Below, piece by piece: positions 39,814 through 50,169 of a DNA stretch of 64,000 nucleotides; position 1 is the first letter of the stretch, and the number at the start of each line of letters is the position of its first letter. The notes beneath the pieces are model-generated. The model was not told the DNA's origin. It did not search any database and saw nothing but the letters and a program-made list of their open reading frames with translations. The position numbers and the translations under genes were made by a program. This stretch comes from Lachnospiraceae bacterium (GTDB lineage Bacteria; Bacillota; Clostridia; Lachnospirales; Lachnospiraceae). The stretch lies in contig JAETOL010000001.1 in assembly GCA_021771755.1 (NCBI GenBank), positions 186,001 to 250,000 of the forward strand, given 5' to 3'.

Positions 39814-41946
39814 ATGAATTCCTATAACCAGAAATTTATTTCCGAATATCCCCTTGAAGTTTACCCTACCGGAGAGATTGCCGGTTTTCCCGTCAGTCCG
39901 GGAATGTTTGATCTGAACGGCGCTACACCGCTTCAGAACGGGGTGAATTTTACCATTCACACCTGCGGTGGAACAGCCTGTGAACTTCTGCTGTTCCACA
40001 ATGCGGAAGAAGAGCCCTTTGCCGTTCTTCCTTTTCCCGAGGCCTATAAGATCGGGGATGTATATTCCATGATCGTTTATGGTCTGGATATCCGGGATTT
40101 TGAATATGCCTACCGGGTGGACGGTCCCTGGGATCCGGATAAAGGCTTACTTTTTGACAAAAAAAATATCCTTCTGGACCCTTATGCCAAAGCGGTTTCA
40201 GGTCAGAGGATCTGGGGAACACACTGGGAACCTACCTACCATGCCCGTGTGGTAAAAGATTCCTTTAACTGGGGCGATATGCCGCAGTCACAGAGAGAGC
40301 TCAGCGATCTTATTATTTACGAGCTTCATGTAAGAGGATTTACAGAACATGAAACCTCCGGTGTCCAAAACCGCGGAACCTTTGCCGGACTGATGGAAAA
40401 GATTCCCTATCTGAAAGAACTTGGAGTCAATGCCGTTGAACTGCTTCCTATCTTTGAATTTGACGAGACCATGAATGCCCGGGAAGTAAACGGCAATCGG
40501 CTTCTGGAATACTGGGGCTATAACACCGTCAGCTTTTTTGCCCCCAATACCAGCTACACCTCCGTCAATGAGTACAACCGTGAGGGAACGGAACTGAAGA
40601 CTCTCATAAAGGCTCTTCACGACAATGGAATCGAAGTGATCCTGGACGTGGTATTTAATCATACTGCCGAGGGAAACGAACTGGGAAGAACCTTCTGCTT
40701 CAAAGGTTTTGACAATAATATTTACTATATGCTGACTCCTGACGGAAACTATTACAACTTCAGCGGCTGCGGAAACACCCTGAACTGCAACCATCCGGTG
40801 GTTCAGCAGATGATCCTGGAATGTCTCCGTTACTGGACTGTAAATTACCGGGTAGACGGTTTCCGTTTTGACCTGGCAAGTATCCTTGGCCGAAATGAGG
40901 ATGGTTCTCCTATGAACAATCCGCCTCTGCTCCGCACACTTGCCTCTGATCCTCTTCTGCGCAATGTCAAGCTGATCGCAGAGGCATGGGATGCCGGCGG
41001 CATGTATCAGGTCGGAAGCTTTCCTGCAAGCGGACGGTGGGCAGAATGGAACGGACGATACCGCGATTCTCTCAGAGGTTTTCTGAAAGGCGACTGCTGG
41101 CAGGCATGGGATGCCGCATGGAGTATTTCAGGATCCGGAGATCTTTATGGCGGCTACTATGACAACCCCAAAGGAAATTATGCCGGTTATAATTCCTGTG
41201 TCAATTTCCTTACCTGTCACGATGGCTTTACCCTGTATGATCTTTACGCTTACAATGACAAGCATAATGAAATGAACGGCTGGGATAACACCGACGGCTC
41301 CAACGACAACCGGAGCTGGAACTGCGGTGCAGAAGGCGAAACCAGCGATCCCGAAGTGCTGAACCTTCGTTACCGCATGATCCGTAATGCCTGCGCAGTT
41401 CTTTTGTGCAGTCGGGGAACTCCTATGTTCCTTGCCGGAGATGAATTCGGAAATACAAAATTCGGAAACAACAACAGCTACTGTCAGGATAATGAAATAT
41501 CCTGGCTGGACTGGAGTCTTCTGGAAAAAAACCGGGATCTTTTTGAATTTTTTAAATTCATGATCGCCTACCGAAAAGAACATCTTGTGATCCGCAAAAA
41601 GCTGCCCGACGCAGTCTGCGGTATGGACTCTCTGCACACACACAACATCAATGCCGAAGATATGACCATTCCAAGAGACGCGCGTACCTTTACTGTCAGC
41701 TTTGCCGGCTATGACAAAGAAAAAGGCAGAGACGATCTGGTGTGTATCTGTGTGAACACTTATTGGGAAGATGTAACGATTACTCTTCCGGATCTTCACA
41801 AACGAGGCGCCTGGTATTTAAGTGTCAATACCTATGGTGACGGCCAGGGAAGATATTTCTATCCCCGGGGACAGGAAACCAGAATTACTGGCGAATTCAT
41901 CATGCGGCCAAGAACCGTTTGTATCTTCACAGGCAGATCCTATTAA
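39814..41946 (+). CDS. glgX: Glycogen debranching enzyme / isoamylase-type GH13 (GlgX-like)
   Basis: The 710-residue protein has an N-terminal CBM48-like domain (GVNFTIHTCGGTACELLLFHN) and a GH13_11 catalytic barrel. The four conserved regions are DVVFNHTAEG, GFRFDLASILGR (nucleophile Asp), LIAEAWDAGGMYQVG (acid Glu) and FLTCHDGFTLYDL. It cleaves alpha-1,6 branches of glycogen or limit dextrins. GGGAGGAGCTTATC precedes the ATG. It lies 18 bases after the transferase gene. Confidence 0.94.
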   Translation: MNSYNQKFISEYPLEVYPTGEIAGFPVSPGMFDLNGATPLQNGVNFTIHTCGGTACELLLFHNAEEEPFAVLPFPEAYKIGDVYSMIVYGLDIRDFEYAYRVDGPWDPDKGLLFDKKNILLDPYAKAVSGQRIWGTHWEPTYHARVVKDSFNWGDMPQSQRELSDLIIYELHVRGFTEHETSGVQNRGTFAGLMEKIPYLKELGVNAVELLPIFEFDETMNAREVNGNRLLEYWGYNTVSFFAPNTSYTSVNEYNREGTELKTLIKALHDNGIEVILDVVFNHTAEGNELGRTFCFKGFDNNIYYMLTPDGNYYNFSGCGNTLNCNHPVVQQMILECLRYWTVNYRVDGFRFDLASILGRNEDGSPMNNPPLLRTLASDPLLRNVKLIAEAWDAGGMYQVGSFPASGRWAEWNGRYRDSLRGFLKGDCWQAWDAAWSISGSGDLYGGYYDNPKGNYAGYNSCVNFLTCHDGFTLYDLYAYNDKHNEMNGWDNTDGSNDNRSWNCGAEGETSDPEVLNLRYRMIRNACAVLLCSRGTPMFLAGDEFGNTKFGNNNSYCQDNEISWLDWSLLEKNRDLFEFFKFMIAYRKEHLVIRKKLPDAVCGMDSLHTHNINAEDMTIPRDARTFTVSFAGYDKEKGRDDLVCICVNTYWEDVTITLPDLHKRGAWYLSVNTYGDGQGRYFYPRGQETRITGEFIMRPRTVCIFTGRSY

Positions 41947-41986
41947 AATTGAATAAAAAGGGGATGTGAAAAAACAGTCTCTACGG

Positions 41987-42034
41987 AAAAGGAGATGTGA
42001 AAAAACTCAATCGAGTTTTTTCACATCTCCTTTT
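41987..42034. terminator. 22-bp perfect bidirectional terminator
   Basis: The arms 41987-42008 and 42013-42034 are perfect reverse complements around AATC, ending in CTTTTTC on the right. A partial copy of the left arm (GGGATGTGAAAAAAC) sits 30 bases upstream at about 41961-41975 and could pair with the same right arm. Confidence 0.92.
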
Positions 42035-42042
42035 TCTTGTTT

Positions 42043-43647
42043 TTACCAGATTTTTGAATCAACTGCTGCTCTTTCGATCTCCAGACCTTTCATATATCTT
42101 TCCATAAATACATTAAAGCCTTCTACTCCTGCCGGATCCGGATCCAGAGTGCTGCCTTCGTTTCCTGCAAACACTTTGTTATCCAGGTAGTCTTCCAGTG
42201 CTTCTCCTTCTTCTTTGTTGATCAGATAAGAAGCCAGAAGTGCAATACCCCAGGCGCCGCCTTCACCTGCCGTCTCCATTACGGAAACCGGTGCATTTAC
42301 TGCGTCTGCAAGGATCTGCTGACCTACACCCTTTGTCTTAAAGAGTCCGCCGTGTCCCAGAAGTCTGTCGATCTTTACGTGCTCTTTTTCCAGAAGAAGG
42401 TTCAAACCTACTCTCATCGCGCCAAGGCAGGTGTACAGATTCGTTCTCATGAAGTTTGCCAGAGTAAATCTGCTCTCAGGAGAACGTGCAAAGAGAGGAC
42501 GGCCTTCCTCAAAGCCTGTCATATGCTCTCCGGAGAAGTAGCAGTAGGACAGAAGTCCGCCGCAGTCTGCGTCCCCTTCCATAGCCTTGTTATAAAGGGT
42601 GCCGAAAAGCTTGTTCATATCCACTTCCATTCCCATTGCTTCTGCAAATTCCTTAAATACGTTCACCCATGCATTCAGGTCAGAAGTACAGTTATTGGAA
42701 TGTGCCATAGCTACCAGATCTCCTGCCGGAGTGGTAACCATATCGATCTCTTTATATGGTCTGGACAGTTCCTTTTCCAGAACGATCATGGCAAATACAG
42801 AAGTACCTGCAGAAACATTACCGGTTCTCTGTCTTACACTGTTTGTTGCCACCATTCCGGTTCCTGCGTCACCTTCCGGCGGACACATAGGAATGCCTGC
42901 CTGAAGTTTTCCGGACGGATCAAGAAGTCTTGCTCCGGCTTCTGTCAGGCAGCCTGCCGCCTCTCCGGCCACCTTTGCTTCCGGCATGATATCGCGAAGC
43001 TTCCATGGAAATCCATAAGGCTCCACAAGTTTATCAAACTTCTGTACCATTTCTTCGTTGTAATCTTTGGTTACCGGATCCACAGGGAACATACCTGCTG
43101 CATCACCGATACCCTGGATACGTTTGCCTGTCAGCTGCCAGTGTACATATGCTTCCAGCGTGCACATAAAATCAATATCCTTCACATGCTCTTCTTTGTT
43201 CAGGATTGCCTGATAAAGGTGAGCGATGCTCCATCTCTGAGGGATATTATACTGGAACAGCTCCATCAGTTCCTCAGAAGCCTGTGCCGTAATATTGTTT
43301 CTCCAGGTACGGAAAGGAACCAGAAGCTCTCCTGCCTTATTAAACGGCATATAGCCATGCATCATGGCGCTGACGCCAAGAGCTCCTACACTGGTCAGCT
43401 CTACGCCATATTTTTCTTTTACATCCTCTGCAAGAGCCTTGTAGCTGCCCTGGAGACCTGCGTGAATATCTTCCAGATGATAAGTCCAGATTCCGTTTTC
43501 CAGACGGTTTTCCCAGTCATAGCTTCCGGATGCAATCGGAACATTATTTGCATCCACGAGAACAGCTTTGATTCTGGTAGAGCCAAACTCAATGCCAAGA
43601 GCCGTCTTGTTGTTTAAGATCATTTCTTTTGTTTCATTTACACCCAT
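42043..43647 (-). CDS. FGGY-family carbohydrate kinase
   Basis: The 534-residue protein has an ASKHA fold: phosphate loop [16 protein letters not shown] near the start, [15 protein letters not shown], catalytic-loop segment [27 protein letters not shown] and C-terminal [42 protein letters not shown]. It phosphorylates a sugar or sugar alcohol (ribulo/xylulokinase-like); the substrate is not clear from sequence. It is 98 bases after the YjfF-type permease gene, so the imported sugar is its likely substrate. GGGAGGATTTACA precedes the ATG. Confidence 0.9.
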   Translation of the reverse strand: MGVNETKEMILNNKTALGIEFGSTRIKAVLVDANNVPIASGSYDWENRLENGIWTYHLEDIHAGLQGSYKALAEDVKEKYGVELTSVGALGVSAMMHGYMPFNKAGELLVPFRTWRNNITAQASEELMELFQYNIPQRWSIAHLYQAILNKEEHVKDIDFMCTLEAYVHWQLTGKRIQGIGDAAGMFPVDPVTKDYNEEMVQKFDKLVEPYGFPWKLRDIMPEAKVAGEAAGCLTEAGARLLDPSGKLQAGIPMCPPEGDAGTGMVATNSVRQRTGNVSAGTSVFAMIVLEKELSRPYKEIDMVTTPAGDLVAMAHSNNCTSDLNAWVNVFKEFAEAMGMEVDMNKLFGTLYNKAMEGDADCGGLLSYCYFSGEHMTGFEEGRPLFARSPESRFTLANFMRTNLYTCLGAMRVGLNLLLEKEHVKIDRLLGHGGLFKTKGVGQQILADAVNAPVSVMETAGEGGAWGIALLASYLINKEEGEALEDYLDNKVFAGNEGSTLDPDPAGVEGFNVFMERYMKGLEIERAAVDSKIW

Positions 43648-43745
43648 TGTAAATCCTCCCGGTTTTTAATCATATCATGCTTTTATTATAATATCCTTCC
43701 GGTGAAACATCAATCTTTATCTTCCTTTTTCGTTTTCCGCGCCGG

Positions 43746-44756
43746 TTATTTTTTCTTTTTTGCAGAAGCCAGTACAGACTGGATCACAATGAAGAAGCAC
43801 AAAAGAGCAGAAAGAACGATTCTTACCCACCAGCTGGAAAGTGTTCCCTGTGCTGTGATCAGACTGGAGATCGTACCCTTGATCAGAACACCGAACATGG
43901 TTCCGATAGGAGTTCCTACACCGCCGGAGAGGAGGGTTCCGCCGATAACCGCCGAGGAAATGGCGTCCATTTCAAGGCCCTTTGCCTGCTCAACAAATCC
44001 GGCACAGCTGTTCAGACAGAACAGGAAACCGCCAAGGCCTGCAAGAAAGCCATCCAGCACATATGCCTTGAACATGGTTTTCTTTACGTCCAGACCCATC
44101 ATCAGGGCACTCTGCTTATTGCCGCCAATGGCATAAAGCTTACGTCCGAATTTACGATATTTCAGAAGGATCGCACAGAGGATCACAACGATCAGAGCAA
44201 TCACAACCGTAGGCGGTATGTAAGCCGGGATGAATTTTCCTTTTTTATTGGTGGAGCCAAAAGGCATATAAAAACGGAAATTTGCCCATTTCAGGAACAG
44301 TTCGTTTTTAATGGCGATCATGTCTGTACTGATGATCGCAGTTAAGCCACGTCCAAAGAACATGCCTGCCAATGTTACGATAAAAGGCTGGATTCCCATG
44401 TAGGTTACCAGAAAGCCCTGCACGATTCCAAAGAGAAGACCGATTCCAAGGGCTACCAGAACTGCCACATAAGCGCTGGCTCCCTTGTTTTCCATCAGGT
44501 CCGCCATGACCATACATACAAGAGCGGTAACAGAACCAACCGAAATGTCGATTCCTCCTGTTATCATAACGATAGTAAGTCCGCAGGAGATCACAAGAAG
44601 TCCCGCATTTGATACAAACAGGTTCAAAAACATCTGAGGCTTCGCAAAGCCTTTATCAGCAAAGATTACCATACCTGCCACATACATAACGATAAACAGT
44701 GCGATTGTGATCAGCAGCAGGAAGCCTGTACTTGTCATTTTCTTTTTCTGTTTCAT
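43746..44756 (-). CDS. Sugar ABC transporter permease, YjfF-type
   Basis: The 336-residue protein has about ten membrane helices and belongs to the BPD_transp_2/RbsC family. It shows TIVMITGGIDISVGSVTALV, the GIVQGFLVTYMGIQPFIVTLAGMFFGRGLTAI block, and a GGTLLSGGVGTPIGTMFG segment typical of these permeases. It pairs with the YtfT-type permease whose stop it overlaps by four bases to form the channel. Confidence 0.9.
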   Translation of the reverse strand: MKQKKKMTSTGFLLLITIALFIVMYVAGMVIFADKGFAKPQMFLNLFVSNAGLLVISCGLTIVMITGGIDISVGSVTALVCMVMADLMENKGASAYVAVLVALGIGLLFGIVQGFLVTYMGIQPFIVTLAGMFFGRGLTAIISTDMIAIKNELFLKWANFRFYMPFGSTNKKGKFIPAYIPPTVVIALIVVILCAILLKYRKFGRKLYAIGGNKQSALMMGLDVKKTMFKAYVLDGFLAGLGGFLFCLNSCAGFVEQAKGLEMDAISSAVIGGTLLSGGVGTPIGTMFGVLIKGTISSLITAQGTLSSWWVRIVLSALLCFFIVIQSVLASAKKKK

Positions 44757-45838
44757 GCTTTCTGCCCTCCTTCTGCTACTGCGCCGGAAGCCTTTTTGCT
44801 TTTCAGTCCGGCGATAAATTTCTTAAACACCTCACTCTGGAGGGTTACAATAATGATGACAACGATCGCTTTGTATACAGGGAGCTGATCTGCCTTTACG
44901 TTCATTGCATAAAGGGTTGTAGTCAGAGCCTGAATGGTGTAAGCGCCGATCACAGAACCTACCAGGCTGAATTTTCCGCCTCCAAGGAAGTTTCCTCCGA
45001 GGGCAACTGCCAGGATGGCATCCATTTCCAGGTTCAGACCGATATTATTTGCATCTGCGGAATAAATACGGCTGGATGCAACGATTCCCGCAATACCTGC
45101 CAGAACACCGCAGATCACATAGGTAAGGAACTTGATCATCGTTGAGTTAAGACCCACCAGACGGGCAGCCTTACCGTTGATACCCACACTTTCAACGTAA
45201 AGACCAAGAGCTGTTTTTTTCAGAATCAGTGCAACAACCACAACCGTAGCAATGGCAAAAAAGATCGGGGTAGGGATCGGGCACTTACCGATATATCCAC
45301 CTGCCATTTTGTAGGAATCCACACGGATATAGGTGATCTGTCCGTTTGTAACAAGCTGTGCAATACCACGTCCTGCCGTATAAAGAATCAGAGTAGCGAC
45401 CATAGGCTGGATATGCAGCCTGGCTACCAGCAAACCGTTAAAGGCTCCGCAGAGAGCTGCTGCCAGAAGTGCGGCAACCACTGCCAGAATAATAGAATTC
45501 TGATACTGGGTGACAGAAGCCTGTCCGCCGGAAAGAATCTGGCAGCATACAGCAGCAGCCACTGCCATTACCGCACCAACACTGATATCCTGTCCGCCGG
45601 AGGCTGCTGTTACCAGAGTCATTCCTACAGCAAGGATCACAAGCTCGGATGCACGATTGATGACATCAATAATATATCCGTAAAGGACGCCGTTCCGAAC
45701 AGAAATATTAAAAAAGTCCGGAGTTTTTATCACATTGATCAGAAGCACAGCGATGAGACATATAATAGGAAGAAACAGCCTTGCTCCTGTAATCTTTTTT
45801 AACTTATCCTTATTCATTCTTATCGTCACCTCCTGCAA
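44753..45838 (-). CDS. Sugar ABC transporter permease, YtfT-type
   Basis: The 361-residue RbsC-family permease has ELVILAVGMTLVTAASGGQDISVGAVMAVAAAV, AFNGLLVARLHIQPMVATLILYTAGRGIAQLVTNGQ and LGGNFLGGGKFSLVGSVIGAYTIQALTTTLY. Its start overlaps the ATPase gene end by 29 bases, so it is coupled to it. Confidence 0.9.
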   Translation of the reverse strand: MQEVTIRMNKDKLKKITGARLFLPIICLIAVLLINVIKTPDFFNISVRNGVLYGYIIDVINRASELVILAVGMTLVTAASGGQDISVGAVMAVAAAVCCQILSGGQASVTQYQNSIILAVVAALLAAALCGAFNGLLVARLHIQPMVATLILYTAGRGIAQLVTNGQITYIRVDSYKMAGGYIGKCPIPTPIFFAIATVVVVALILKKTALGLYVESVGINGKAARLVGLNSTMIKFLTYVICGVLAGIAGIVASSRIYSADANNIGLNLEMDAILAVALGGNFLGGGKFSLVGSVIGAYTIQALTTTLYAMNVKADQLPVYKAIVVIIIVTLQSEVFKKFIAGLKSKKASGAVAEGGQKA

Positions 45839-47336
45839 TGGCCTTCATGATGCTGCTCTGGGACAGTTCGCTTTCTTCCAGTTCCCCTACCTTTTCACCG
45901 TCGCGGAGAACTGCCATACGGGAGCAGGTACGAAGCATTTCCTCTACCTCAGAAGAAATAAAGGTCACTGCCATTCCTTCATCTGCAAGATCCAGCACGA
46001 TCTTCTGGATCTCTGTCTTTGTACCGATATCAATACCTCTGGTAGGCTCATCCAGGATCAGGTATTCCGGATTTGTCAGAAGCCATCTTCCCAGGATCAC
46101 CTTCTGCTGGTTTCCTCCGGAAAGACTCTTGATCGGTGTTTCACGGCTGGCTGTCTTGATCTGAAGCATATCAATATACTTGTCTGCCGCCTCTTCCATT
46201 TCCTTACGGCTTAACGGATGGAACATACCGCGCTTTGCCTGAAGGGCAATGATGATATTTTCTCTTACGGAAAGATCTGCAATGATTCCTTCCGCCTTGC
46301 GGTCCTCGGGGAGATATGCCATACCAAGCTTCATAGCATCCAGAGGACTGTTGATCTTCACCTCTTTGCCGTTGACCTTCAGCTTACCGCTGTCCGCCTT
46401 GTCTGCACCGTAAATGGCACGTACCAGTTCTGAACGTCCGGAGCCAAGAAGTCCCGTAAGACCAATGACCTCACCCTTGTTGATCTTAATATTAAATGGC
46501 TTGATGGTTCCTTTATGTCCGATTCCTTCTGCTTCAATCACCGGAGTGGTTTCCGGAGTCTTTTTGCCTTCATGGGCACTCTTGATATCAGCCAGATCAT
46601 CAAAGTCCTTACCCATCATCTTTGCCACCAGCATGACACGGGGCAGATCTTTTGTTTCGTATTCCCCTACCAGCTCGCCGTTACGGAGAACCGTGATCCT
46701 GTCGCAGACTGCATAAACCTGCTCCAGAAAATGGGTAACAAAGATAATTCCTACTCCCTCGTCACGAAGTCTTCTCATCAGCACAAACAGCTTCTCCACT
46801 TCGTCATCATCCAGTGAAGAAGTCGGTTCATCCAGAATCAGTACCTGACATTTCATATCCACTGCACGGGCAATAGCGATCATCTGCTGGATCGCTACAG
46901 AGCACTCGTCCAGCATCTGTGTAGGCGGTACATGGATGTTCAGACTTTCCAGAAGCTTTTCTGAGCGTTCATTCATTTCCTTCCAGTTGATCATTCCCAG
47001 TTTACGAGGTTCACGTCCGATAAAAAGATTTTCTGCCACGGTCAGGTTCGGGCAGAGATTTACCTCCTGGTATACGGTACTGATACCGTTTTCCTGTGCC
47101 TCCTGAGGAGAATGGTTGACGATCTCTCCTGTTTTGCCATCCATATGGATCGTTCCGCTCTCAAATTCATGCACACCGGTCAGAACCTTGATCAGTGTAG
47201 ATTTTCCGGCTCCGTTTTCCCCCATCAGCGCATGGATTTCGCCTTTGCGCAAGGTAAAATCCACATGGGAAAGGGCACGGACACCGGTGAAATTTTTACT
47301 GATATCACGCATTTCCAGCACAACATTCTGTTCCAT
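45810..47336 (-). CDS. Sugar ABC transporter ATP-binding protein, YtfR/RbsA-type
   Basis: The 508-residue protein has two ABC domains. The first has Walker A GENGAGKSTLIKVL, a degenerate signature (DECSVAIQQMIAIARAV) and Walker B QVLILDEPTSSLDDD. The second has a degenerate Walker A (GLLGSGRSELVRA) with a good signature LSGGNQQKVILGRWL and YLILDEPTRGIDIGTK. This asymmetry is normal for sugar importers of the RbsA/MglA class. Confidence 0.94.
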   Translation of the reverse strand: MEQNVVLEMRDISKNFTGVRALSHVDFTLRKGEIHALMGENGAGKSTLIKVLTGVHEFESGTIHMDGKTGEIVNHSPQEAQENGISTVYQEVNLCPNLTVAENLFIGREPRKLGMINWKEMNERSEKLLESLNIHVPPTQMLDECSVAIQQMIAIARAVDMKCQVLILDEPTSSLDDDEVEKLFVLMRRLRDEGVGIIFVTHFLEQVYAVCDRITVLRNGELVGEYETKDLPRVMLVAKMMGKDFDDLADIKSAHEGKKTPETTPVIEAEGIGHKGTIKPFNIKINKGEVIGLTGLLGSGRSELVRAIYGADKADSGKLKVNGKEVKINSPLDAMKLGMAYLPEDRKAEGIIADLSVRENIIIALQAKRGMFHPLSRKEMEEAADKYIDMLQIKTASRETPIKSLSGGNQQKVILGRWLLTNPEYLILDEPTRGIDIGTKTEIQKIVLDLADEGMAVTFISSEVEEMLRTCSRMAVLRDGEKVGELEESELSQSSIMKAIAGGDDKNE

Positions 47337-47423
47337 ATTCTTTCCACCTGCTTTCCCTTAAAAAATAATTTTTACTGTAAAAAGCTCTATATCCTGCATT
47401 TTTTCCTGATTTTGAGCATAAAA

Positions 47424-47471
47424 GGAGCGTGGTCCACTGATCCGGGTTCTCCGAATTATGTACCACGCTCC
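47424..47471 (-). terminator. Attenuating hairpin between binding-protein and ATPase genes
   Basis: GGAGCGTGGT and ACCACGCTCC form a ten-bp stem; on the minus strand TTTTAT follows. It should let part of the transcription stop after the binding-protein gene, giving more binding protein than transporter. Confidence 0.75.
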
Positions 47472-47532
47472 GGATTCATTTTCTGTTATTCAGCGTTTCA
47501 GTTCTGCATACCCTCCCTTTCGGGATTATTCA

Positions 47533-48588
47533 TTAGTATGCACGTCCGTCGATGATCTCCTGTGTGATCGGTGTAACTGCATATTCAGCTTCTTCATCAA
47601 GGCTGTTTACTGCTGTTACAGAAGCAACTGCATCGTCTGCAGCAAAAATTTCTTCGTCTACATAGTTAAGTTTTTCAACTTCATTTCCTGCCTCAAGTTC
47701 TTTGATCAGAGCCTCTGCACGCGGTCCGTGAAGCGGGTTGCACTCTACGTCACATGCGATTCTGCCTGCCAGTGTCTCTGTAAGACCTGCATTTGTGGTA
47801 TCAAAGGAGATTACAAGGATTTCGCCATTTGCAATGTCGCTTCCTACTGTTTTACCAGCTGATTCAATTGCATCGATAGCGCCGAAAGCTTCGTTGTCGT
47901 TCTCACAGTATACAACATTGATGTTGTCATATTTTTTCAGCATGGACTCCATAACTTCCTGACCTTTTGCCTGTGTAAACTCACCGGACTGCTGCTCAAG
48001 AAGATCCCATCCATATTTTTCAACGCCTTCCTCAAGACCCTGGGAACGTCCGATCTGAGCGGTAGAGCCGATAGTTCCCTGGATGTCTACAATGTGGAGA
48101 TCTTCCGGAGCGATCTCTTTAGCAGTTGCGTATGCGTTCAGCCACTCAGCTGCTTTACGTCCCTCAAGGAGAGAGTCTGTTCCAATCCATGTTGTGTAGA
48201 GACTGTCGTCAGAAACATCTACCATACGGTCAACGATGATAACCGGAATTCCGGCATCCTTAGCTTCCTGAAGAACAGTATCCCAACCGGTCTCTGTTAC
48301 AGGAGCAAGAAGAATATAATCTACCTCCTGCTGAATGAAGTTACGGATTGCAGTCAACTGGTTTTCCTGTTTCTGCTGAGCATCATCAAAGATCAGTTCA
48401 TATCCGTTTTCCTCAGAAAATGTAGTCTTCATGGACTCTGTGTTTGCGGTACGCCAGTCAGACTCAGCGCCAACCTGTGAAAATCCGACTGTGATGGTAT
48501 CTTCAGCTGCATATACACTTGCTGTGGAACCTGCAAGTCCGGCCACCATTGCTGCTGTCATAACCGCTGCCATAATTTTTTTCTTCAT
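47533..48588 (-). CDS. Periplasmic-type sugar-binding protein, YtfQ-like
   Basis: The 351-residue protein has a signal peptide (KIMAAVMTAAMVAGLAGSTASVYA) and a Peripla_BP_4 domain. The start DTITVGFSQVGAESDWRTANTESMK closely matches YtfQ, which in E. coli binds galactofuranose. The rest has the usual IDIQGTIGSTAQIGRSQGLEEGV and VYCENDNEAFGAIDAIESAGK segments. It lacks a lipobox Cys, unusual for a Gram-positive binding protein, so anchoring is unclear. The promoter has TATAAT at 48640-48645 but a poor -35, consistent with activation by the adjacent two-component system. Confidence 0.9.
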   Translation of the reverse strand: MKKKIMAAVMTAAMVAGLAGSTASVYAAEDTITVGFSQVGAESDWRTANTESMKTTFSEENGYELIFDDAQQKQENQLTAIRNFIQQEVDYILLAPVTETGWDTVLQEAKDAGIPVIIVDRMVDVSDDSLYTTWIGTDSLLEGRKAAEWLNAYATAKEIAPEDLHIVDIQGTIGSTAQIGRSQGLEEGVEKYGWDLLEQQSGEFTQAKGQEVMESMLKKYDNINVVYCENDNEAFGAIDAIESAGKTVGSDIANGEILVISFDTTNAGLTETLAGRIACDVECNPLHGPRAEALIKELEAGNEVEKLNYVDEEIFAADDAVASVTAVNSLDEEAEYAVTPITQEIIDGRAY

Positions 48589-48656
48589 GTTTTGTTTCCT
48601 CCCTTTACATTTTTGTTCGGTGTTTTTTAAGATGTTTTTATTATAGCGAATACCGA

Positions 48657-48699
48657 AAAAAAGACCATAGATTTTTTTCGGAAAAATGTACGGTCTTTT
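48657..48699 (-). terminator. Terminator of the two-component operon
   Basis: AAAAGACCGTAC and TATGGTCTTTT form the stem on the minus strand, followed by more Ts. It lies between the kinase stop and the promoter of the binding-protein gene. Confidence 0.8.
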
Positions 48700-48744
48700 A
48701 TCATTTTTTTGGTTTTTTTTTAACAGATTAATTTTTTTATGATT

Positions 48745-50169
48745 TTAGTTTGATTTTTTATTATCCAGGTTGATTTTGTTCCCGATTCGGATCTCCACCA
48801 CGGTTCCCCGGCCTTCCTGAGAACGGATCTCCATTCCGTATCCTGCCCCATAATACAACCGCAGCCGTTCGGCTACTGCCGCCAGACCGAAACCTGCGCG
48901 CTCTCCCGTCCGTATGGAACGGCGGATTTCCTCCAGATGCTCTGCTGTCATTCCCTTCCCGTTATCTGTCACCCGCAGAATCAGATCCTCTCCGTCCTTT
49001 TCTCCTTCTATCAGTATTTTTCCTCCTCCCCTTTTGTTCTTGATACCATGATAAATAGCATTTTCCGCCAGAGGCTGGATAGACAGCTTGGGAACCATCA
49101 TTCCGTCAAATTCCTCCGGAATATCAATCTCAAATTCCAGAATGTCCCGGTAGCGTGACTGCTGAATCTCCAGATAACTGACAGTATGACGTTTTTCTTC
49201 ACTGAGAGGGATAATATCGTTTCCTTTTGACAAAGAAGTGCGGAAAAACACCGACAGACTGGAAATCATTTCCACTGCGTCATCCGGCATCCCACCTTCG
49301 ATCAGCCAGATGATCGTATCAAGCGTATTATAGAGAAAATGAGGGTTCACCTGTGCCTGAAGAAGCTGAAGCTGTGTCAGATGCTGCATCTCCTCTTCTT
49401 TTTTTACATTTTCCAGAAGCACCTGAATTCGCTCTGCCATCCTGCGGATGCCGGAATCCAGTTCCTCAATTTCCACACTGTCCGCCTGAACCTCCGGAAT
49501 TTCAAAATTCCCCCGTCCTACCTCCCGGACATTAGCCAGAATTTCTGTAACAGGTCTGGTAATGTCCCGGGAAAGGCGGAAAGAACGCCGCAGAAGAACC
49601 GCTATCATAATCGTAAGCAGAACCGCAAGGCCTCCCACCATTATATAAACCCCCCGGGTCATAGCGCCTTCCATTTTTACCAGATACATGGATTCCTGAT
49701 ATATAAAGTTCTGCATCTCCTCTACAATCAGACTGGTCAGAATACGGATGTTGTTATCCATAAAACCGATCCTTTCATCAAAGGTCTCTATTTCCGTGAG
49801 CTGCGGCATCCTCTTACGCAGATTTGTCATGTATCCCTCCAGACGCTCCAGACTGCGCCTGCTCTCATGATTCGTCGTATTCCCCTTCAGTTTTCCGATG
49901 GTTTCCTCTGCCTCATCTACCAGAGGCATCACCTCGGATAAATGCTTTGCCTCCATGGTTCCTACTGCAATGTAATACATTTCCAGGTCAAGATCATCCT
50001 TGAAATGAAGATTAAAGTTACTGCTAACTGCCAGGTTTTCCGAAAGGCGGTCATAGCTCGCCACATACTGTGCCATAATTCCCAGAAAAACCGCCAGAAG
50101 CGCCGCCATAGGAATCATGGTATTTATAAGTATTTTCTGAATTCTTCTTTCCAGCCTGACCTTCTTCAT
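48745..50169 (-). CDS. YesM-type sensor histidine kinase
   Basis: The 474-residue protein has an N-terminal membrane helix (TMIPMAALLAVFLGIMAQYVA), an extracellular helical domain, a second helix (YIMVGGLAVLLTIMIAVLL), HAMP, and a His_kinase domain with LLQAQVNPHFLYNTLDTIIWLIEGG, where His is the phospho-acceptor. A C-terminal ATPase follows (PLAENAIYHGIKNKRGGG, VTDNGKGM). It overlaps the response-regulator stop by four bases. YesMN-type pairs sense carbohydrates or their binding proteins and activate transport genes; the adjacent YtfQ-like operon is the likely target. Confidence 0.93.
   Translation of the reverse strand: MKKVRLERRIQKILINTMIPMAALLAVFLGIMAQYVASYDRLSENLAVSSNFNLHFKDDLDLEMYYIAVGTMEAKHLSEVMPLVDEAEETIGKLKGNTTNHESRRSLERLEGYMTNLRKRMPQLTEIETFDERIGFMDNNIRILTSLIVEEMQNFIYQESMYLVKMEGAMTRGVYIMVGGLAVLLTIMIAVLLRRSFRLSRDITRPVTEILANVREVGRGNFEIPEVQADSVEIEELDSGIRRMAERIQVLLENVKKEEEMQHLTQLQLLQAQVNPHFLYNTLDTIIWLIEGGMPDDAVEMISSLSVFFRTSLSKGNDIIPLSEEKRHTVSYLEIQQSRYRDILEFEIDIPEEFDGMMVPKLSIQPLAENAIYHGIKNKRGGGKILIEGEKDGEDLILRVTDNGKGMTAEHLEEIRRSIRTGERAGFGLAAVAERLRLYYGAGYGMEIRSQEGRGTVVEIRIGNKINLDNKKSN

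Noticed and set aside
42352-43617. 421-codon plus-strand open frame
   Set aside because: It is a shadow of the FGGY kinase gene. The composition is typical of antisense translation and there is no ribosome binding site.
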